Notes under the pieces: model-generated | Seen by the model: the letters and a program-made list of their open reading frames with translations, nothing else | What the model was told of the DNA's origin: nothing | Databases searched by the model: none | Shown: one piece after another, positions 32,678-36,270 of the stretch | How positions within the stretch are numbered: position 1 is the first letter of the stretch | How the letters are laid out: each line of letters starts with the position of its first letter | Translations under genes and position numbers: made by a program | Assembly: GCA_944326515.1 (NCBI GenBank) | Contig: CALVEI010000017.1 | Location: 1 to 36,270 of the forward strand | Direction: 5' to 3' | Source of the DNA: Candidatus Gastranaerophilales bacterium | Lineage (GTDB): Bacteria; Cyanobacteriota; Vampirovibrionia; Gastranaerophilales; Gastranaerophilaceae | Length of the DNA: 36,270 nt

Positions 32678-33664
32678 TTAAGCCAGAGTAACGAGATTTC
32701 CATCAATATTCACTGCACAGATATTTAAATTTTTATCCCAATATATTTGAGATTTAATCTCTGGGACATAATTTATATTATCAGATGCCATTAAAACGGC
32801 AGTTCTTAAATCTAACATATTTTCAGAAACAAGACCTTTTATTATATCGCTAACAAAAGATGTACAGCCGGCCATTGTACCTTTGGCATCAACGGCTTTT
32901 CCATTTTTTAGAAAGACTTTTTTTCCGCAAAAGTCCATTGATTCTTTATTACTATGAGCAATTGGCAAAGCATCACTTATTAAAATAATTTTGCTCAAAG
33001 GCTTCGTTCTAAAAGTTATTTTCAAAACGTCTTTTTGAACATGGACCATATCAGCAATCAACTCTGTATAAATATCGTCATTAACGAGGGCAGAAACAAC
33101 AGTTGATTTGTCACGATGAGAAAAATTTCCCATTGCATTATACAAATGAGTAACTTGATCAACACAAGACAAATCACAACCCAAGCAGTGTCCTGCTGAT
33201 ACCCTAACCCCCTTAGACTTCAAATATTTGCACAATAAGTTATCGTCATCAAGCTCTGGAGCGAGGGTAACAATTTTTATTACATCATCTTCAAGCAATT
33301 TATAATTTTCAATAGTAGGTTTAATTAATTGATTTTCGTCATGAATTCCTTTTTTCAAAGGATTGATAAAACAGGCTTCTAGATGGATACCAAGAATCTT
33401 TGCCATAGGTTGAGACAAATTTTCTTGCAATTGCATAGCATGTTTTATTTCTTTAATTTGAACTTGCAGATTTTCTAAGGTATCCGTTGCCAAAGTAGGG
33501 AAAAAACCACAAACACCATGTTTCAATATTTTTTTCGCAAACTCCAAAAAATCGTCACAAGAACAATTTGCAAAATCTATACCAAAGCCCCCATGAATGT
33601 GTTGTTCAATGAGGGCTTTAGTTTCAATTAAATTATCTACTGATTGAGATTGATTGTCGTACAT
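32678..33664 (-). CDS. nagA: N-acetylglucosamine-6-phosphate deacetylase, short form
   Basis: A 328-residue amidohydrolase-fold enzyme that deacetylates GlcNAc-6-phosphate. The metal and catalytic sites are present: HIHGGFGIDF (H22, H24), HLEACF (E96; usual HLEGP), SAGHC (H159), THLYNAMGNFSHRD (H173), ADMVHV (H208) and SDAL (catalytic D231). It lacks most of the N-terminal beta-sandwich (about 40-50 residues) that the family usually has before HxH, and the end is short as well. It lies 31 nt after malQ, on the same strand, as the second gene of a sugar operon. ATG at 33662-33664. No nagB lies in the window. Confidence 0.85.
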   Translation of the reverse strand: MYDNQSQSVDNLIETKALIEQHIHGGFGIDFANCSCDDFLEFAKKILKHGVCGFFPTLATDTLENLQVQIKEIKHAMQLQENLSQPMAKILGIHLEACFINPLKKGIHDENQLIKPTIENYKLLEDDVIKIVTLAPELDDDNLLCKYLKSKGVRVSAGHCLGCDLSCVDQVTHLYNAMGNFSHRDKSTVVSALVNDDIYTELIADMVHVQKDVLKITFRTKPLSKIILISDALPIAHSNKESMDFCGKKVFLKNGKAVDAKGTMAGCTSFVSDIIKGLVSENMLDLRTAVLMASDNINYVPEIKSQIYWDKNLNICAVNIDGNLVTLA

Positions 33665-33695
33665 AATAATTACCCGAAAAACTATTCAAGTATTA

Positions 33696-35612
33696 TTATA
33701 TAAATTTTTCCAATTCTTTCAATAGTTTTTCGTGTTTTTTAGCAAAAACGCTACCTCTTGCTTCAATAGCCATTTTTAAAATCAACGGCATATTAAGAGC
33801 AAGACCTTCAGGTTTAATATTATTCTTATAAACATCTTCAAAATTGTTAGGCAATCTTAAAGACCAGTTTTGATCCCCTGCTGTACCAGGAGTATTGTAT
33901 GTACTTTTTAAACCAAAGAAGTCAGTAAAAAATACTTGAATGTTTTCTGCTTTAGAAGCAAAGATTTCTGCTAATTTAACGTTCATCAAAGCTTTTGGAT
34001 CAGTTGTTAATTTAACAATTAAATCATCTCTGTCTTTGCCTTGAAGTTCTGAATACATATCATCGACAAGGTTAACAACGTGCAAGTATCCAACATGAGT
34101 ATTAACCATTTCATCAGCCCACATAGAAACAGGCTCATTGTCATGAGTACCAACCATAGCCCAACTTCTTGGAACAATATTACAACATCTGTAAGGGTGT
34201 TCAGGTTTGTCGTACTTAACAAACTGAGTCAATCTCATACCTTGCAAGTCGTATTCTTTCATAACAGATTCTACAGGGAAAGTAAGAGTACCAAGGTCTT
34301 CACAAACGATAGAATCTTTATTAAGTCCTTCTTCTTTAGCAGCAGCGATAACAATTTTTTCTATCATCGCACCATATCTTTGAATTTGTTCCTTAGATAA
34401 TTTTTTAACTCTTTTTTCTTTATCTGGCTCAAGCTCCATATTCAAGTCATCCATAGTAGCAATAGCGTACTGAGCAAGCTCAGGATGTTCAGGAGATGAA
34501 TACAATCTGCCTGCACCTTGTTGAGGAAGAGGTTTTTTACCTGCTTTGTATACCCAAGGGTCAATCAAACCAACAATGTGGTCAATTCTTACACCACCCG
34601 GGTTTTCTTTAAACATTTTTTTATAAAGTTGTTTTAAAAGCTTACCTGCTTCGCCAAGAGAGCCGTCTTCGTTGAACATTTTTTTAGGGTCAACAACAGG
34701 GAATCCCCAAGCTTGTCCATCTTTAGAAAAATAATCAGGCGGACAACCTAGCATCCAGCCATCCAAGAATAACGATTGATAAGCCCAGCTATCTCTATCA
34801 GAGAAAGCAACTTGTCTATCTGCAATAAGTTTTAAATCATGTTTTAATGCATATTTTTTAGTTTGCTCGTTTTGTTTTGCTGCAACAAATTGACAGAATG
34901 AATAATAATTAATTTCATCAGCATATTTAAGTCTTAATTCTTTTTCTCTTAAAAATACAGCTTTTTTCTCTTCATCATTTTTCGGATTGAATAAATTTCT
35001 GTCAACAGAGCTGTTCCACAATGGCCAATAATCATTGTTATTTTCAATAACTAGTGCTTCATACAAAGCATCTTTAGAAAGCCAAAAATCGTTATCTTCT
35101 TTAAATTTATCAAACTCTTTGTTGAGTTTACGGTTATTCCATTGTTTAAAGTTAACGTAAGCTTCTTTCAGCGCTTCGTCTTGAGCATTGACAATATAAG
35201 AATATGCTGTCTTATTTATATCTTTATTTGGATTTTCATTACAAACTTTATTATAAGTTGCTACGGAAAGAATATTCCCCCAATCTTTAGTAGTCAGCTG
35301 TTCTAAATCGATAAACAAAGGATTCAAAGAAAAAATTGTACCTGTGTAAGGTGAAGAATCACATGCCTTGGTTTTACCTTGAGGTCCAAGCTGTATTGCA
35401 TTAAAAAGACCAGAAGCAAAATCCATAAGCTTTTTACCAGCCTCAGAATTTGGAGTACCAAAACCTGTATTTTTGCCAGAAATTGCAGGGAAACTGTTGC
35501 CGTGAATAATCAAAGCAAAATTCTTTTTCCCAAGTTCTTTAAGAGCTTTTTGGCAAATCTTTTTAATTTTTTTTGCATCTTTGTCTGTTTTGTTTAAACA
35601 ACAACAAATCAT
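33696..35612 (-). CDS. malQ: 4-alpha-glucanotransferase (GH77, MalQ/DPE-type)
   Basis: A 638-residue enzyme that transfers alpha-1,4-glucan segments in glycogen or maltodextrin metabolism. The GH77 motifs are present in order: QLGPQGKT and SPYTGTIFSLNPLFIDLEQL, LIADRQVAFSDRDSW, GCPPDYFSKDGQAWGFPVVD, GGVRIDHIVGL (nucleophile D344), VCEDLGTLTFPV (acid/base E438) and VGTHDNEPVSMW (D491). The N-terminus MICCCLNKTDKDAKKIKKIC has an unusual Cys cluster. AAGGGG precedes the ATG at 35610-35612. It is the first gene of the operon with nagA. Confidence 0.92.
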   Translation of the reverse strand: MICCCLNKTDKDAKKIKKICQKALKELGKKNFALIIHGNSFPAISGKNTGFGTPNSEAGKKLMDFASGLFNAIQLGPQGKTKACDSSPYTGTIFSLNPLFIDLEQLTTKDWGNILSVATYNKVCNENPNKDINKTAYSYIVNAQDEALKEAYVNFKQWNNRKLNKEFDKFKEDNDFWLSKDALYEALVIENNNDYWPLWNSSVDRNLFNPKNDEEKKAVFLREKELRLKYADEINYYSFCQFVAAKQNEQTKKYALKHDLKLIADRQVAFSDRDSWAYQSLFLDGWMLGCPPDYFSKDGQAWGFPVVDPKKMFNEDGSLGEAGKLLKQLYKKMFKENPGGVRIDHIVGLIDPWVYKAGKKPLPQQGAGRLYSSPEHPELAQYAIATMDDLNMELEPDKEKRVKKLSKEQIQRYGAMIEKIVIAAAKEEGLNKDSIVCEDLGTLTFPVESVMKEYDLQGMRLTQFVKYDKPEHPYRCCNIVPRSWAMVGTHDNEPVSMWADEMVNTHVGYLHVVNLVDDMYSELQGKDRDDLIVKLTTDPKALMNVKLAEIFASKAENIQVFFTDFFGLKSTYNTPGTAGDQNWSLRLPNNFEDVYKNNIKPEGLALNMPLILKMAIEARGSVFAKKHEKLLKELEKFI

Positions 35613-35843
35613 AAATTTCTTACCCCTTCTTGACTACCATGATTCTAATTTTAAAAATATCGTAACACTTAGTATATTTTTTTTATATAGCCAGTGTGCA
35701 TAAATTATAACTGTTTTTACATTTCTTTACCAAATTTAAATTTTAATTAAAAACTTACCAAATACTCAATAAGATTTACAATAAGTCCACCGAGATATAG
35801 AAGCCCTATAAAAAAACAAAAATCCGAGCGTTGTGAAATGAAT

Positions 35844-35979
35844 TACAGAAAGTTATTTAAACAACGACAAACGAGGTACTGTTTGAGGCACGGGGAATTA
35901 TTTGTATCATAATCAGTTTTTGTACTTTAGCAATTTTTACGTGCCGAGTTGCCGAGTCGGGTTTAAATTACTTTCTGTA
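35844..35979. repeat. 136-bp element with 19-nt terminal inverted repeats
   Basis: TACAGAAAGTTATTTAAAC (35844-35862) and GTTTAAATTACTTTCTGTA (35961-35979) pair with 18 of 19 matches. Inside, GGCACG (35887-35892) pairs with CGTGCC (35940-35945), and GCCGAGT occurs twice in tandem (35943-35957). It could be a MITE-like element or a stably folded RNA. It has no transposase gene. Confidence 0.55.
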
Positions 35980-36008
35980 TGAATGGAACATCAGGTCGGG
36001 AGCTTTTG

Positions 36009-36032
36009 GTACTTTTGTCGGTACAAAAGTAC
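36009..36032. repeat. Hairpin with 9-bp stem
   Basis: GTACTTTTG (36009-36017) / CAAAAGTAC (36024-36032) with loop TCGGTA. No T-run follows on either strand, so it is not a typical terminator. Confidence 0.5.
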
Positions 36033-36091
36033 GTAAAAAATATTAAGTAGTTGGAACGACTGTGCCGCTGACAATTGAGGTGTTTAATTGT

Positions 36092-36208
36092 CATAGCTCG
36101 CCAAAATATTGAAGCCTTATGAAAAAAACAATTGTGAGTGGACTTGGTACTTTATAAATGGGCTGTCTATTTGGCATAGCCCGCCAAAATATAGAAACCT
36201 TATGAAAA
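36092..36208. repeat. Pair of 34-nt direct repeats, each after a hairpin
   Basis: Copies at 36092-36125 and 36175-36208 differ at only 3 of 34 positions (shared core CGCCAAAATAT then CCTTATGAAAA). Each is preceded by a short inverted repeat: GACAATT/AATTGTC before the first and GGGCT/AGCCC before the second. A weaker third copy is at 35787-35813. Spacing is about 83 bp between the close pair. Confidence 0.55.
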
Positions 36209-36216
36209 TTTGTATG

Positions 36217-36258
36217 TTCATTTTCTTTCTTTGTTGCAATGCAAAGAAAGAAAACGAA
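36217..36258. repeat. Long TTTC/GAAA palindrome at the window end
   Basis: TTTTCTTTCTTTG (36221-36233) pairs with CAAAGAAAGAAAA (36242-36254) around an 8-nt loop, and the stem extends with TTC/GAA beyond one mismatch. The element continues to the window edge, so it is probably incomplete. Confidence 0.55.
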
Positions 36259-36270
36259 CCAAAAGAAAGA

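Larger units (their letters stand above)
35613..36270. repeat. Gene-free region rich in inverted and direct repeats
   Basis: No coding frame is credible in these 658 bp. The part next to malQ (35613-35760) is A+T rich and probably holds its promoter (TATACT on the minus strand near 35669). The rest holds several repeats listed separately: a 136-bp element closed by 19-nt inverted repeats, a 9-bp-stem hairpin, two 34-nt direct repeats each preceded by a hairpin, and a long TTTC/GAAA palindrome at the window end. This looks like a cluster of dispersed repeats. Confidence 0.6.

Noticed and set aside
35844-35979. Integron attC site
   Set aside because: The ends do not fit the RYYYAAC/GTTRRRY core sites, and no integrase is nearby.
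36009-36032. Terminator
   Set aside because: No T-run follows the hairpin on either strand.
35787-36208. CRISPR array
   Set aside because: Only two close copies and one weak copy, with uneven spacing and hairpins in between; no cas genes.

Overview
The window looks like a piece of an AT-rich (about one-third G+C by eye), diderm genome, most likely a non-photosynthetic relative of cyanobacteria of the Vampirovibrionia/Melainabacteria (Gastranaerophilales) type. The reasons are a large GGAI-repeat autotransporter-like surface protein, a pseudopilin with an FTLAEVLITL start and a DTNGPKGPN motif, a short group-2 RpoD-like sigma factor, a DprA-like Rossmann protein of a kind common in cyanobacteria, TTG/GTG/ATG starts with GGAG-type ribosome sites, and A+T-rich codon use. 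The lineage is an inference from gene content; no phylogeny was run.

Layout. 1-2150 (-): 5' part of an exported beta-helix adhesin that runs off the window. 2390-4310: an HD-GYP-like protein and a TPR protein that converge and overlap by 47 bp. 4353-4669: a promoter, a structured leader of unknown nature, tRNA-Leu(UAA) and a terminator. 4802-6216: a cassette of membrane anti-sigma factor, ECF sigma factor and LTxxQ periplasmic sensor-like protein. 6360-10492: an exported-protein operon with two M48 paralogues (one lacking the zinc site), two proteins sharing an 'I-P-x-G-T' beta domain, and a pseudopilin. 10474-11682 (-): a TIGR02757 protein and tadA. 11919-12839: group-2 sigma factor. 12846-19940 (-): purD-like, ylxR, infB, rbfA, truB, a DUF2993 protein, a GerMN lipoprotein-like gene and an orphan HicB-like gene, which form one long translation-centred operon.

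20078-26910: a glycine-zipper protein, then the most unusual locus. This is a 1274-residue protein made of an apparently dead UvrD-type helicase half fused to a live one, translationally overlapped by a small Fe-S-type PD-(D/E)XK nuclease. Together they have the parts list of AddAB, but rearranged. A Cys-His-Asp (transglutaminase-like) protein and a DprA/SLOG protein follow. 27037-29574: pcrA. 29625-31200 (-): a NUDIX-winged-helix regulator with a broken Nudix box, and a lytic transglycosylase behind a leader that resembles the ydaO/c-di-AMP riboswitch. 31369-32568: a DEDDh exonuclease and a 62-residue small protein. 32678-35612 (-): malQ and nagA, linking glycogen/maltodextrin and amino-sugar metabolism. 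35613-36270: no gene; a field of inverted and direct repeats.

Working together: three loci serve DNA repair and processing (helicase-nuclease pair, PcrA, DnaQ-like, possibly DprA-like), a large block serves the envelope and secretion (autotransporter, M48 pair, pseudopilin, ECF cassette, transglycosylase), and a conserved translation block (tRNA-Leu, tadA, infB-rbfA-truB, ylxR) anchors the region as core chromosome rather than a mobile island.
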